Shown here in pieces: positions 13,615-23,737 of a stretch of 64,000 bases of DNA (position 1 is its first letter; every line of letters starts with the position of its first letter). This DNA is from Mauremys mutica (Eukaryota; Chordata; Testudines; Geoemydidae), in assembly GCF_020497125.1 (NCBI RefSeq), contig NC_059081.1, positions 13,859,105 to 13,923,104 on the forward strand, given 5' to 3'. The notes beneath the pieces were generated by a model. That model was given only the letters and a program-made list of their open reading frames with translations, was not told the DNA's origin and ran no database searches. The position numbers and the translations under genes are program-made.

Positions 13615-13708
13615 GACCCTGATCCCACGAAGACTTTTTAGCATAGATCCTACAGACTTCAACTTTGTGAGTGAAGTTATGCAAGTGTGAAAATCTTGGC
13701 AGGATCCT
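13615..13708. repeat. Short palindromic repeat (family B)
   Basis: It starts 'ggaccctgatccca' and ends 'cttggcaggatcctac', with inverted ends and 'agacttcaactttgtgagtgaagtta' in the middle. Family B copies also occur at 14744, 33604 and 33918. All have 'gatcctgca'-type inverted ends and a core with 'acttac...gagtaac'. Non-coding; class unknown. Confidence 0.4.
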
Positions 13709-13786
13709 ACATGAAAAGCTGGGCAACAGTGCTAAGCCCGAAAAGACAAAGTGCTTTTACTGAGACACAGAAAATAAAAACGATAG

Positions 13787-13892
13787 TAGATTGTAAGTTC
13801 TTCAGGACAGAGACATGTTTTTTCCCCTTGAATGTAAAGCACCTTATACACCTCTGGGGCCATACAAACAATAGTAAAGAATAAAATTCTAA
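13787..13892 (+). repeat. L2/CORE-SINE-like 3' tail
   Basis: The phrase 'gattgtaagttcttcaggacagagaca' followed by 'gtaaagcacctta' is the usual order in the 3' tail shared by L2-type LINEs and their dependent SINEs (a 'gtaagct...cagggac' block, then the 'agcgcct' block). The copy is old and short. Related tails in reverse lie near 21.1-21.3, 33.3 and 34.7 kb. Confidence 0.45.
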
Positions 13893-13984
13893 AATGAGAT
13901 TTCAGCATAACAAATAAAAACAGGTGTGAAAATATATAATCAGAACAGACATTCTCCATAAACTTTATTTTATGTCATTTGGGG

Positions 13985-14070
13985 AATGATCCTCCTCTCA
14001 CTTACTACTGGTGTAATTCCGGAGTAATCCCACTGAAATAAACAGAGTTACATTAATGTAAAACTGATGC
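13985..14070. repeat. Short palindromic repeat (family A)
   Basis: The core 'ctggtgtaattccggagtaatcccactgaaataaacagagttaca' is a diverged copy of the family A centre, with 'ggtgtaa' and 'gttaca' as inverted flanks. Ends are poorly preserved. Confidence 0.35.
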
Positions 14071-14743
14071 CAGGGAAAGGACAACAAACTTATTATCTGA
14101 GAACTATGGAAAGCTCATTTAGTTGCTCCTCTTGCCTGATGTACAAAACATTCTCTTATACTCAACATGCATTTGAAAACATTAAAGATTGATGGCAAAG
14201 CGTTCAGTATGGCTAGGGTTATTAATCGTGATGACTATTTATTTTGGAGTTGCTTTTGCATATTTTTGGAAGAGCTAAACAGTACGGGGCCAGGCAGGCA
14301 GAAATCTTTGTTTTTCTTCCTTATAATTTGTGGCTATGTTACTGGCTGATGCATGAAGTTATTGGAGTAGTTGCTGTTTCTTTTTCTTCATGGAAATGCA
14401 CAGAGTATTTGGTAGTTAAGGTTTTATTTTTTTCTCCCAAGCTTTGGGCATCTGTTGTTGTCACAGTCAGATATTTTGTATTACATCCCACTTGACCTTA
14501 GTTCATAGGTCTTCAAAGTCTATCTGAGGGGGTTTATTCTCTGCTATTGTTGCACAAGGGATTTACATGGATAACTCCTGTTAAATCTCCCAAGCATCAC
14601 TGAGAAAATGGTAGTATAAATTTCAATCACATTTGCTTATGAATACTACTGTGGCTGACAAGCTACAAATTAGCATTAAAAAATTAGCATTAAAAAATGA
14701 AACACTTGAAGAACATGAAATATCATGTTAAACATTGCACAGG

Positions 14744-14812
14744 CCTGATCCTACAATTACTTATACACCCGAGTAGCATACAGTTACTCATAAGTAAGTG
14801 CTTGCAGGATCT
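14744..14812. repeat. Short palindromic repeat (family B)
   Basis: The left end 'gatcctacaattactta' and the right end 'taagtgcttgcaggatc' are imperfect inverted repeats around a centre 'gtagcatacagttactc'. This is one of the clearer copies of family B. Confidence 0.5.
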
Positions 14813-14819
14813 TGCCTTG

Positions 14820-16440
14820 TAATTGTAAAATGACTAGAGACCTTAATAATTAATTGATTATTAACTATTTGTGTTGCAATAGCAACCAGAAGCCCCATTA
14901 CAAACATATTAGAAGATACGTTCCCTGTCCCGGTGAGCAATTACTCATAGCAGCAGTCTTAGTGAAGGCAAAGAGACTATTATGAGTAATTGTTCATTGG
15001 TGGGATTAAAGGAGTTCACAATATGGCCCTAAAAAGACAAGTGGGGGAGCAAGACTAAATCAAATAATATATTAATTTTGATATATAGATACACATTTGC
15101 AAAACAATTTCTAAAATTATTAATGGAGAGCCGCCTTATCCACTCTTTACTACATGCTACCTATATTAAGTATAATAGAAATTTAAAAAGTGACTAATTA
15201 CTTATTCTGCCTCCTGGATTTTGGTGAACATTTGGGACGCATTCCTGGCACACGAGGGAGCAAGGGCACATATTCCTTAAAGGCTTCAGAGACAAAAAAT
15301 GGAGAGGGACTGGAAGAAATCTGTAGGTTGGAGGTCTTCTCTTCTTTGAAAGTATTGCTATTCCCAGACACACAGCCTTCTGGCTGGTTGGCTCTTGCAT
15401 GGTTTTGTTTGTCATTCTCCTACTCGCTCCTCAAAGATCCCTCTCTTCTTTCTATCACACACTTTTCATTCTCCAAATTCCTGGTGAAGACCATGCTAAT
15501 TCTCACCACTTAAGGGTACAATTTACCATGAGACAGTTGCACACACTGTCATGTAGCAGTGAGGAAAGACAACGAATGGGAACATGGGAGTGGAGGGGAG
15601 AGGAGTGACTACCTGGCACAATCCTCTCTTCACTGCACATCCTTAACAACTCCTCTGCAAGAACACCTGATTGTAGGACCTCCTCTGCAGCTCTTACCCC
15701 ACTCAGGAAAATGGGGTAAGTACAACCAGGCACTTGTTCCTATACAACTGTTGGAACCAATGTCACATTGGCTCCTGAGCAAGCTGTGTTGCTAATGGGG
15801 AGGGAGATAAGGGGAGCAGTGAAGATGGGTTGGATCTCCAAGACTCCATGCCAGATGTCTTAGTATCCCAGGATCCATGAGTCTGAGTGACCCTGTTTCA
15901 CTGTGGATCTTTAACTAATGCAGGATTTGAAGACCATAACTCCTGTCAACACCTTATGGACAGGGACACCTCTCTGCCTAAGGAAGCAGTCATTCAACTT
16001 GTAGGGTTTATCAGTTATTTCCTCCTACTCCAAACTCAGGTGTTTCCACAGCAGATGTTAATTCACCCACTTGTTCCTAATGCCACTAGTTCTTGACAGT
16101 ATGACAAATAGCAGTATGCCCACCACTGACAGTTGTCAGATACAGAAACCTTTTCTCCATAACGCCAGGCACTCACTACAACTTAGCTGTGAGGTATCAA
16201 ACTTTCAGCCTTTCCTCAGCTTGGCCAGAGCAGGCTAGCACAACAAACATGCCTAGGACTTTACAGGGCAGCCATCACACTGGAAGGTTGGACATTTCCC
16301 AGATGCTTCCCTGCTAATGAAATATTATTCATCTTACATCTAGACATAAAGAGCCACGTTCTGTCTTCAGATACATTATCTCAGTTGGAGCTGCCCATGT
16401 ATACCTGCTGCTAGGATACTGACTTTGACCTTACGTAGCT
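14820..16440. other. No recognisable gene or repeat
   Basis: Several frames of 65-110 codons overlap one another on both strands between 15.19 and 15.80 kb, with no shared signal and no recognisable domain. This is what chance frames look like in slightly GC-richer DNA. I see nothing else to annotate. Confidence 0.45.
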
Positions 16441-16607
16441 TTTACTCACTCTTCACTCAGGCAAGATTATTACTGACTTCACAAAGAGAGTGAGAGAGAG
16501 ACACACACACACTTTGGACTCAGAAAGGACTTCAGGATTTAGAAAGAGTAGCTATATGACAAACATTTTCACGATACACGAAGGAACAACCCCTGCCCTT
16601 CCCCCCA

Positions 16608-16787
16608 GTTTGAGGACTGACAGCTCAGATATAGACTGATCGCTTTGTGAAAAGTGTTCACCCACAGGCAATAGGCTGTTTTTGTCTCTTCTTATTTTCC
16701 TGTGTGAGTTCATTAGACCCAAGGATCTTAAAAAGTGTGTTGTGGGGGGTAGCTACAATGATCAACACCCTCCACAACACACCTTCC
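16608..16787 (-). repeat. 180-bp duplicate of the Penelope junction
   Basis: This block repeats 17417-17597 with about four differences (a t/c, two g/a or g/t changes and one g in a G-run), roughly 98 percent identity by eye. It covers the start of the antisense GIY-YIG copy and the beginning of the sense copy. It therefore duplicates the head-to-head junction itself, not just one element. Similarity stops abruptly on both sides: 'ccccccagtttgagg' against 'ggtttcgtttgagg' on the left, and after 'acaccttcc' on the right. The two frames starting at 16647 and 17456 are the same chance plus-strand frame in each copy. Confidence 0.85.
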
Positions 16788-17039
16788 CCCCCTTCCAAAA
16801 AAGCAAATCCTCAAACCCAAACCATTTCTACTAATTCTGAAGACCATTGTATGTATGCATTTATCTTGCATTTTCTTAAATGTCAAAATCAAAGACAGTC
16901 AAGTCAGTTAACCTGTAATTAAAACCAGAATATATACAGTCAACAGTTTCTATGATAAAATTAAGATATCTAATGTCTACACAAATCAGGGCAGAACTCA
17001 TAATTTTATCTCTTGCTTTATCTTGTCATAGTTATTTAC

Positions 17040-17205
17040 TGCTGGGAGGTAGACAGAGAAGGGAGATACAGTGCGCTCATCGGAGGCGGCGGAGGAGAAG
17101 GTGCGGCAGGGCGGGGGAGCTTGGCTGCCGGTGGGTGCAGAGCACTCACTAATTTTTCCCTGTGGGAGTTCCAGCCCCAGAGCATTCACGGAGTTGGTGC
17201 CTATG
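17040..17205. repeat. GC-rich interspersed repeat beside the antisense Penelope copy
   Basis: A CpG-rich island (GGCGGCGG runs, 'gggggagcttggctgccg') is followed by 'gtgggagttccagcccc' and 'cacggagttggtgcctatg'. Its composition differs sharply from the AT-rich flanks and from the Penelope sequence that begins at about 17208. It looks like a separate interspersed element that landed next to or in the Penelope copy. Class not determined; the overlapping frames of 66-86 codons here are not supported as genes. Confidence 0.4.
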
Positions 17206-17207
17206 CA

Positions 17208-17560
17208 AGATTTAAGTTTAGCGTAAGTAGTTAGAACATATTGTAAGGGACCATTCAAAGGGGAAGTGGCCTATTAACACCCCTGTAGTCATAGGACAAA
17301 AAGGGGGGTACAGATTGTAAATATGGTGTCTTTATTAAGACCATGATTTTTAGTGTCTAGCAAAGTTATGAATTTAAGCTCCCAGGTTTGTCTTTCGAAA
17401 ATCTTGTGCAGGTTTCGTTTGAGGACTGACAGCTCAGATATAGACTGATCGCTTTGTGAAAAGTGTTCACCCACAGGCAACAGGCTGTTTTTGTCTCTTC
17501 TTATTTTCCTGTGTGAGTTCATTAGACCCAAAGATCTTAAAAAGTTTGTTGTGGGGGGGT
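17208..17560 (-). pseudogene. Penelope-like GIY-YIG endonuclease relic, antisense copy
   Basis: On the minus strand the frame 17606-17289 carries a GIY-YIG nuclease C-terminal half. It reads LMNSHRKIRRDKN, then PVGEHFSQSDQSISELSVL, then TWELKFITLLDTKNHGLN. This R/H...PVGEHF...H/QS...E...WI/FI..L.T...GLN order is the hallmark of the endonuclease that Penelope-like elements carry after their RT. The non-coding tail of the element continues to about 17208. The N-terminal GIY motif and the RT are absent, so this is a 5'-truncated fragment. It faces the sense copy at 17560-18130 head to head. Confidence 0.75.
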
Positions 17561-17632
17561 AGCTACAATGATCAACACCCTCCACAACACACCTTCCAAG
17601 ATCCATGGGTCCTACATATGCCTATCACAACA

Positions 17633-17906
17633 TGTCGTATACCTCATCCAGTGTGCTAAATGCCCAATAACATGTGAGTGAAACCAGACAATCACTATGC
17701 TCTCAAATGAACTCACACAAGAAAACGAAAACAGACAAAAACATCCTGTCACCTGTGGGTGAACACTTTTCACAAAGCGACCACTCTATATCTGAGCTAT
17801 CAGTCCTCATTCTCAAAGGAAGTCTGCACAACATGTTCAAAAGACAAGCCTGGGAGTTTAAATTCATAACTTTGCTAGACACAAAAAATCATGGTCTTAA
17901 CTCCAC
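17633..17906 (+). pseudogene. GIY-YIG endonuclease domain of a Penelope-like element
   Basis: The first GIY-YIG strand is readable in one frame as VYLIQCAKCPITC, ending in a stop (tga at about 17679). The rest lies in a shifted frame: VSETRQSLCSQMNSHKK, then SPVGEHFSQSDHSISELSVL, then FKFITLLDTKNHGLN. So the YVGET-type second motif is broken by a frameshift, and the catalytic Arg of the usual L..R..H segment reads L-C-S-Q. In Penelope elements this domain nicks target DNA to prime reverse transcription. This copy cannot make a complete enzyme. It is the best protein-level evidence for Penelope in the window. Confidence 0.8.
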
Positions 17907-18029
17907 TTTTTGTCCTATGACTACAGGGGTATTAATGGGCCCCTTCACCTTCAATGTTCTAACTGTTTATGCTGAACTATCTGTTCGATCTTGTATTAAG
18001 CTGTGACACTCTTTGTACCTTTACGAGAC

Positions 18030-18064
18030 CTGAAGAAGAGCTCTGTATAGCTCAAAAGCTTGTC
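18030..18064 (+). ncRNA. Decayed hammerhead-ribozyme-like core
   Basis: CTGAAGA (18030-18036) fits the hammerhead box CUGANGA. A five-pair stem II follows (GAGCT 18038-18042 with AGCTC 18049-18053), then AAAA where GAAA is expected, then GCTTGTC. The G12-equivalent is A, so self-cleavage is not expected. Hammerhead motifs in Penelope-like elements are established in the literature. That this segment derives from one is inferred from the order and spacing and from its place just after the GIY-YIG relic. Confidence 0.5.
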
Positions 18065-18793
18065 TCTCTCACCAACAGAAGCTGGTCCAATGAAAGACAT
18101 TACCTCACCCACCTTGTCTCTCTAACACAGCTACAACAGCCCTGCATATTACCATCTGGTTATTATTTGGTATTGACAGTTTAAAAGCAAAAGTCATGGT
18201 AAGTTTTTGAAAATAGAAGTTGTAAGAACAAGGGTTGCTCCTAACAAAGGCGTGGCACCAATCAAGCAGAGACCAAAAAACAATTTAACTAGAAAATGGG
18301 TTGTGACATCTAATTCTGAACACAGCTATAAAATACAAGAGTTAATGAGGCAGTATAGGAAATGGCAGCATATCATGGGCTTGACAATGGTAAACTTCAA
18401 GGGCACATTTTGCCCTGATTAACAACTTCTCCAAGCCCACTGAACTAAAGAGTGTCTTCTATTCTCTGTGTCTGAGACCACACCTTTTCTATAAGCAGTT
18501 CTTGACAGTATCTTTGTTACTTATAACTTCCATGATTAAAAACTTGGGGCGATTTTGGCATTTTCATGTGAACATCATCCTATAACCAGATGCCAGAATA
18601 TTTTCTTTCCCCTCAGAAGCATTGGAAAGTCCCAGCTCATACTGCCTTAATCTGAGGTTGATGAAGTGATTTGTACTTTGGAGCCACCTAGATTGGATTA
18701 TTACAATATATAGGTTTACAGTCCCTGACAGAACCATGCTTTACCTAATAATTACGTTCCATTTCTACCCCTTGCCCCTTTCACACACAGCAT

Positions 18794-18881
18794 GGGCCAG
18801 ATCCTCAGCTAGCATAAATCCATGTAGCTTCATTGAAGTAAATGGAGCTATACCAGTTAATATCACCTGAGGATCTTGCTC
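18794..18881. repeat. Short palindromic repeat (family A)
   Basis: Left end 'gggccagatcctcagct' and right end 'cacctgaggatcttgctc' are inverted copies, with 'gtagcttcattgaagtaaatggagcta' as a foldback centre. It is a complete-looking copy and useful as a reference for the family. Confidence 0.6.
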
Positions 18882-19689
18882 TATGCTCTTACTGCACTTA
18901 TGTACTACTGACACATCAGCTTTTAAAGCAATTCACCAGCTTGATTCAACCTACCTCACCAGTCCTGGCTAGTCATGCTTTGGGGATAGCTGTAATGGTC
19001 TCCATTCAAGCTGTAGTTCTAGGATGAAATTGTTTAGAGATAATGCTTTCAGATGTGCACCTTGAATTTGGGAAATTTGCCAAGAGTTTCCCTGCTCTGT
19101 TTATAAATGAAGGCTCAAACTACCCAGAGGTTTTGGCTTTATTCCCTAGCAAAATTCTTAGTAGGCCATTAGGTGTATTATTAAACCTGTTTTATTTTCC
19201 CTTGCCCTTCTGACTGTTGTTTCTGGAGGGTATCTGGATGGAAACACCAGAGATCATCCCCTGAGTCCAATCATTTAGTGCCTAATCCAAATCCCACTGA
19301 ACTCAATTTGAGTCTTCTTACTGAACTCAATTATTTTTGAATCAGATCCTTAAAGTTCAGGAAGAACAATGGAAAATTTCTAAAGGGGAGATTGCTGATT
19401 ATGGAGACTCTTAGGACTCAGATTTAGATTCTAAGGAGGAGCACCTGGGAGCTAAACAGGGATTGAATTTTTCTTGCCGGGATTCTTTCACTACTGGGGC
19501 CGGGTTTTTTTTTCCTCATGGGAGTACAAGGATAATATTTTAGGAAGGAGCAAGAAAAGGGCCTCTTTTCCCCTCAGAGCATTTTGCTGGGTATTGTTAA
19601 CTAGTAGCAGACCTAGCTTGGCACACATTAGGGATTTCTTAGTTTTCTATTTCTCAAATATAGAGTGGGCTTTGAAGATATGAAACAAA

Positions 19690-20370
19690 TGTTTATGGTT
19701 CATTGGATTCAACCCCAATTTGCCTTCAATGGCCTCTTCAATAATATCCTGGAGCAGGGTGCAGGGAGTTCCACAAATTAACCACTTGATTAAAAAAAAG
19801 TACTTATCTGTTTTAAATTTGTTGCTTTTAATTTCATTAAGTGGTTCCTTGTTATAGTATGAGGAGAAAGAGTAAGTAGGAGCACTTGACTGACCTGCTC
19901 TGCTTAATTAATATCTTCACCATATTACCTGTTTCTTCTGTAAACTAAGGTTTTGTCTGCACAGGGATAGAAGATCCGCAGCATGGCCATGTCTGGCTTG
20001 GATCAGCTGACTCAGCCTTATGGGGCTTGGGCTCTGGGTCTGAAAAACTGCTATATACCTGAGCTCTGGGACCCTGCAAGGGAGCCCAGGTCTGCTGACC
20101 CAGGCTAGCAATGGAATTTTTATTCCTATGTAGACATAGCCTAAGTACTCCTACCTTTTCCAGTCTCTTCTCATGGAATTTTCCTATGCCTCTAAATATT
20201 TTCATTTCTACTATACCCCTCTCTGAAAGAGTGTAACCAAATCTGAACAAATCGTCCAGGCAATGTATATTACAACAGTTTTATTAACAATCTCTCTGTT
20301 AATACAGCCAAACAGCTTGTTGGTTTTTCTGACCAGTGTGGTGGGTTGATCAGAGTTTTTCTAGCTCTTT
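19690..20370 (-). mobile_element. Old CR1/L3-type LINE relic split by a MITE
   Basis: The two flanks of the MITE at 19949-20141 read as one degenerate minus-strand LINE C-terminal region. Left: 'ggagttccacaaattaa', 'ttaatttcattaagtggttc', 'tatgaggagaaagagtaa'. Right: 'ccttttccagtctcttctcatggaa', 'aaatattttcatttctacta'. These are remembered features of CR1/L3 ORF2 ends in reverse (joint codons for the NLP.RVV.S and RL.ARL regions). Many stops; no frame survives. Low precision on ends. Confidence 0.5.
19946..20144. mobile_element. PIF/Harbinger-like MITE with TAA target duplication
   Basis: A 193-bp element (19949-20141) is flanked by perfect TAA direct repeats at 19946-19948 and 20142-20144. 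The TIRs are GGTTTTGTCTGCACAGGGAT on the left and, reverse complemented, GGCTATGTCTACATAGGAAT on the right. The TAA target and the lack of coding capacity fit non-autonomous PIF/Harbinger elements. It lies inside an older LINE relic. The frames at 19917-20250 cross its ends and are not genes. Confidence 0.8.
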
Positions 20371-21104
20371 ATCCTGGGTGGTAACAAATAGTATCTAGAG
20401 TGGCTAGGATGTCTTAAGTTGGGAACCCCAAAACAGAGGGACCCAAAATCACAGGCCATTTTGAAAACAGGTGTTGTCTGTCAGTCTTTTTAGCTAGCAG
20501 CCTTGCTTGTCTATTTCTTTGTCTTAGTGAACTGCCACTAGTGTAACCCACTTGCTTTGATGCTACAATCACACCATTCAGTAATGAGTGTCTGAGTTCC
20601 TAGTGAACTATAACCATTGCAATCAGCAACAGTCTTTCCACTGGCTTCAGGGAGAGTATGAACAAGCCATAGCAAAGAAAGAAGAGAGAAGTAGAAGGAT
20701 AAGGAGTGGGGGAGATACTGTAAAATCACTCACACTCCACAGAACTGCAAACTGGTGTGCAGGTAACAGCGGCTAGTAATAAAAATAAATAATGCTTAAC
20801 CATTCCTTACAGGGATTTGCCAGGGTTAGTCAGTGTTTGCAAAGTATTTTGAAATTCTTAGATGAAGTGTGCTGAGCAAATTGTACTACAAGACCCATTA
20901 GCTGGGTTGTAAGTGGGTGTGGTTTGAGAGCCGGGCCAGGGGACTGGAAACTGAAACCAAGTGGGATGTGGAGACACCCATCCTAGTTCTGGTAGAGGCA
21001 AGTGCAGCAATGTGAGGGCTCTGGCTTCATTAAAGTCTGTTGGATATCTGTAACAATATGATCTGGCCTCATTCCTTTGGATACCCCTGATGCTGCAGCA
21101 TGTA

Positions 21105-21275
21105 TGTGTGTTTGTACAGCATTTTTAAGTGATCTGTAATTATTATTTATTATTTTTTTTATTGTAGCATCTAGACGATCCAGTCATGGACCAGAACCCC
21201 ATTGCGTTAGGTGCTGCACAAAAAATATAGAACATAAAGACAGTCCCTGCCACTAAGAGCTTAAAAATCTACAAT
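21105..21275 (-). repeat. L2/CORE-SINE-like tail, reverse orientation
   Basis: In reverse the segment reads 'agctcttagtggcagggac', then 'tttgtgcagcaccta', then 'ggttctggtccatgac', then an AT-rich 'aataataa' tail. This is the same order as the copy at 13.79 kb. It carries an internal ATT microsatellite (21140-21165). The A-rich run at 21308-21335 follows. Confidence 0.5.
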
Positions 21276-21525
21276 GTGCCTGAAACCTGGGAGAGATCAT
21301 GCTAACATTAAAAAAAAGAAAAAAAGAAAAAAAATCATTATTAGTCCGCAAAAAAGACTATGGAGGAGAAGCCAAAGACAGTGATTCCTTTGATCATCTC
21401 ATGGCTATTAAGATTTTAATTCTAGTCACTAAGGACTAAGCCAAAGCCCATTGAAATCAAATGGGAGTTCTTCCATTAACTTCAATGTGATCTAGACCAG
21501 GCCCTAACACAGATTTTAAAGGTTT

Positions 21526-21656
21526 CAGAGTAGCAGCCGTGTTAGTCTGTATCCGCAAAAAGAACAGGAGTAATTGTGGCACCTTAGAGACTAACACATT
21601 TGTGCTCAAATAAATGTGTTAGTCTCTAAGGTGCCACAAGTACTCCTGTTCTTTTT
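21526..21656. mobile_element. Young foldback element (45-bp arms) of Penelope-tail type
   Basis: Arms 21557-21601 and 21612-21656 are complementary at 44 of 45 positions with a 10-base loop. The left flank 'gtgttagtctgtatcc' (21539-21554) is shared with the foldback at 39312 ('tgttagtctgtatcc'). By analogy it is two inverted terminal pieces of one repeat family joined head to head, with the central part missing. The high arm identity suggests recent origin or arm-to-arm conversion. No coding capacity. Confidence 0.75.
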
Positions 21657-21691
21657 ACAGATTTTAAAAGATTTTTCAGGGAAGAATCAGA

Positions 21692-22432
21692 AAGATCTTT
21701 ACTGGACAAACTGGAGAAATGGTCTGAAGTAAATAGGATGAAGTTCAATAAGGACAAATGCAAAGTACTCGCATACAAGATGGGAAAAGACTGCCTAGGA
21801 AGGAGTACTGTGTAAAGGGATCTGGGGGTCATAGTGGATCACAAGCTAAATATGAGTCAACAGTGTAACGCTGTTGCAAAAAAAGCAAACACCCTTCTGG
21901 GATGTCTCAGCAGGAGTACTGTAAGCAAGACTCGAGAAGTCATTCTTCCGCTCTACTCCACGCTGATTAGGCCTCAACTGGAGTATTGTGTCCAGTTCTG
22001 GGCACCACATTTCAGGAAAGATGTGGACAAATTGGGGAAAGTCCAGAGAAGAGCAACAAAAATGATGAAAGGTCTAGAAAACATGAGGTCTAGAAAAAAA
22101 TGGATTTGTTTAGTCTGGAGAAGAGAAGACTGAGAGGGGACATGATAACAGTTTTCAGGTACGTAAAAGGTTGTTACAAGGAGGAGGGAGAAAATTGTTC
22201 TTCTTAATCTCTGATAAGACAAGAAGCAATGGACTTAAATTGCAGCAAGGGCGGTTTAGGTTGGACATTAGGAAAAACTGCCTAACTGTCAGAGTGGTTA
22301 AGCACTGGAATAAATTGCCTAGGGAGGTGGTGAAATCTCCATCACTGGGGATTTTTAAGAGCAGGTTGGACAAGCACCTGTTAGGGATGGTCTAGATAAT
22401 ACTTAGTCTTGCCTTGAGTGCAGGGGACAGGA
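21692..22432 (+). mobile_element. CR1 LINE 3' portion
   Basis: Plus-strand CR1 encoding the ORF2 end, from the RT thumb region (KLEKWSEVNRMKFNKDKC) through the connection-like C-terminus. It ends in the CR1-type tail 'gtgcaggggacaggactaga'. The copy begins just after the foldback at 21526-21656 and is 5' truncated. A stop at about 21815, a deletion around 22080-22110 (a repeated 'gaggtctagaaaa') and several later stops inactivate it. Confidence 0.85.
21834..22395 (+). pseudogene. CR1 ORF2 C-terminal fragment
   Basis: Frame 21834-22133 carries [18 protein letters not shown], then [18 protein letters not shown] and [16 protein letters not shown]. These are the conserved segments after the RT palm in CR1. 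A different frame (22171-22395) carries the terminal [20 protein letters not shown] and [19 protein letters not shown] frameshift lies around 22135-22170 between them. The RT catalytic motifs are not in this copy. Confidence 0.85.
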
Positions 22433-22879
22433 CTAGACACACCGTACTGACAGATCCAATATTAATCTTGTCTCCTGTCAGGCTGACCTACTGCTACATG
22501 AGTTTGTCAAAGAACCTTAACCTATTGAATTACCACTGAAATGTCTCAAACTCTCAACACAAAGACCATATGACCGAATATACGGGGCATTTAAAAAAAT
22601 CTTTTTTCTGCAAGATTTTGACACTGATCACAGAAAACAAAAGAAATTATATGAAATATACTTTTATTATTTATTTGTGATATATATTTGTTATATATAC
22701 AGATATACAAAGTAAAACAAAAACAGAGTGTTTTCCTAAGATCAACAGAAAAATCATGTGGATCACAAGTAGATGCTACTTCAGCCTAGCCGTGGAACTC
22801 AATTTAGAGTAGCTTTCCATTATCAAAATTGTGTGTTTCTGACTAGAGTATTGACAAAACTTTAGACGATTTATATAAT

Positions 22880-23090
22880 AATAATTTGCACTTTCATCGG
22901 AGGATTTCCAAGCACTTCACAAACAAACATTAATTAAAACTGTGAATGCCCCTGTATAGTGAATATTATTATACCCATTTAACACAGGCTCATGTGACTT
23001 ATCCAATGTCAAACAGTGAGTCAGTAGCAAAATCAGAAGTAGAACTCAGAAAGTTAACTCCTAATCCTCTGCTTTAACGTTTAGTCACTA
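22880..23090 (-). repeat. Probable MIR-like SINE, reverse orientation
   Basis: The order 'gcactttc...gcacttcac', 'attattatacccattt', 'catgtgacttatccaatgtcaaacagtgagtcagtagcaaaatcag' and 'tcctaatcctctgctttaac' follows a MIR read in reverse, as at 44.68 kb, but is more diverged. Likely an old copy. Confidence 0.45.
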
Positions 23091-23737
23091 CCTTTCATTT
23101 GGTCATGCTATCATCTATTGACAAGTGACTGTTGGTCACTCAGATTTATCTGGGTACAGTAGCTGCTGTATCTATATTATCTGCATTGGCCTAGTCTACA
23201 AGATCTTCAGAATCTAGTTTTAAGATAAAAATAGACTCACATTAAAGGAAATTCCCAAAGCTAGTAAAATTATTACTGGCAGACAGTTTCAGTAGATCTT
23301 TTCTGATTATATATTCCATTTAATAAAAACTGTATTGTAGAGATCTAAATCTGTAGAGAATGACATTAAGTAATTCTTTATTACCTCTGCTGGCCTATTA
23401 AAATAAATTAGAACTATCCCTTCCCATATTATTTCAAGGATTGCAAGGACTTTGATATATTTTGGAATAATTGCTTCAGTGTCCAAAGCTTATTCTGTAA
23501 CTGCTATTTTGTAAACTAGGCATTTGTAAAATCTATCAATCGGAGGCTTTTGTGCAACAACCATCACCGCAGAATCTAAGTGTTATATCAGTTTTGGAGT
23601 TAAAGATAATCTGCTGTTGCATAACCTGGATAAAGTACTTTTTCATCAATTTTATTGGCATCCTTATAATGAAGACAGATGTCAGATTGCATCCAGTTTA
23701 TCCAGGTAGTAACTTGACTTCCCAATTTATTAACCCT

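Larger units (their letters stand above)
17560..18130 (+). mobile_element. Penelope-like retroelement fragment, sense copy
   Basis: A 5'-truncated Penelope-like element on the plus strand, composed of a GIY-YIG coding relic (17633-17906), a non-coding spacer, a hammerhead-like core at 18030-18064 and a terminal segment ending 'cccaccttgtctctctaac'. The same terminal segment occurs without the coding part at 12.79 and 39.75 kb. No RT sequence lies upstream. Instead the element joins an inverted copy of itself, an arrangement well known for Penelope-like elements. Family assignment rests on the GIY-YIG motifs and this architecture. Confidence 0.75.

Noticed and set aside
15190..15800. Cluster of six overlapping frames of 69-107 codons
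   Set aside because: All frames compete for the same DNA on both strands and none shows a domain or secretion signal.
20880..21060. Possible LTR end ('cattaaagtctgttggatatc')
   Set aside because: It looks like a polyadenylation-type region, but no TG..CA ends, primer-binding site or partner repeat is visible.
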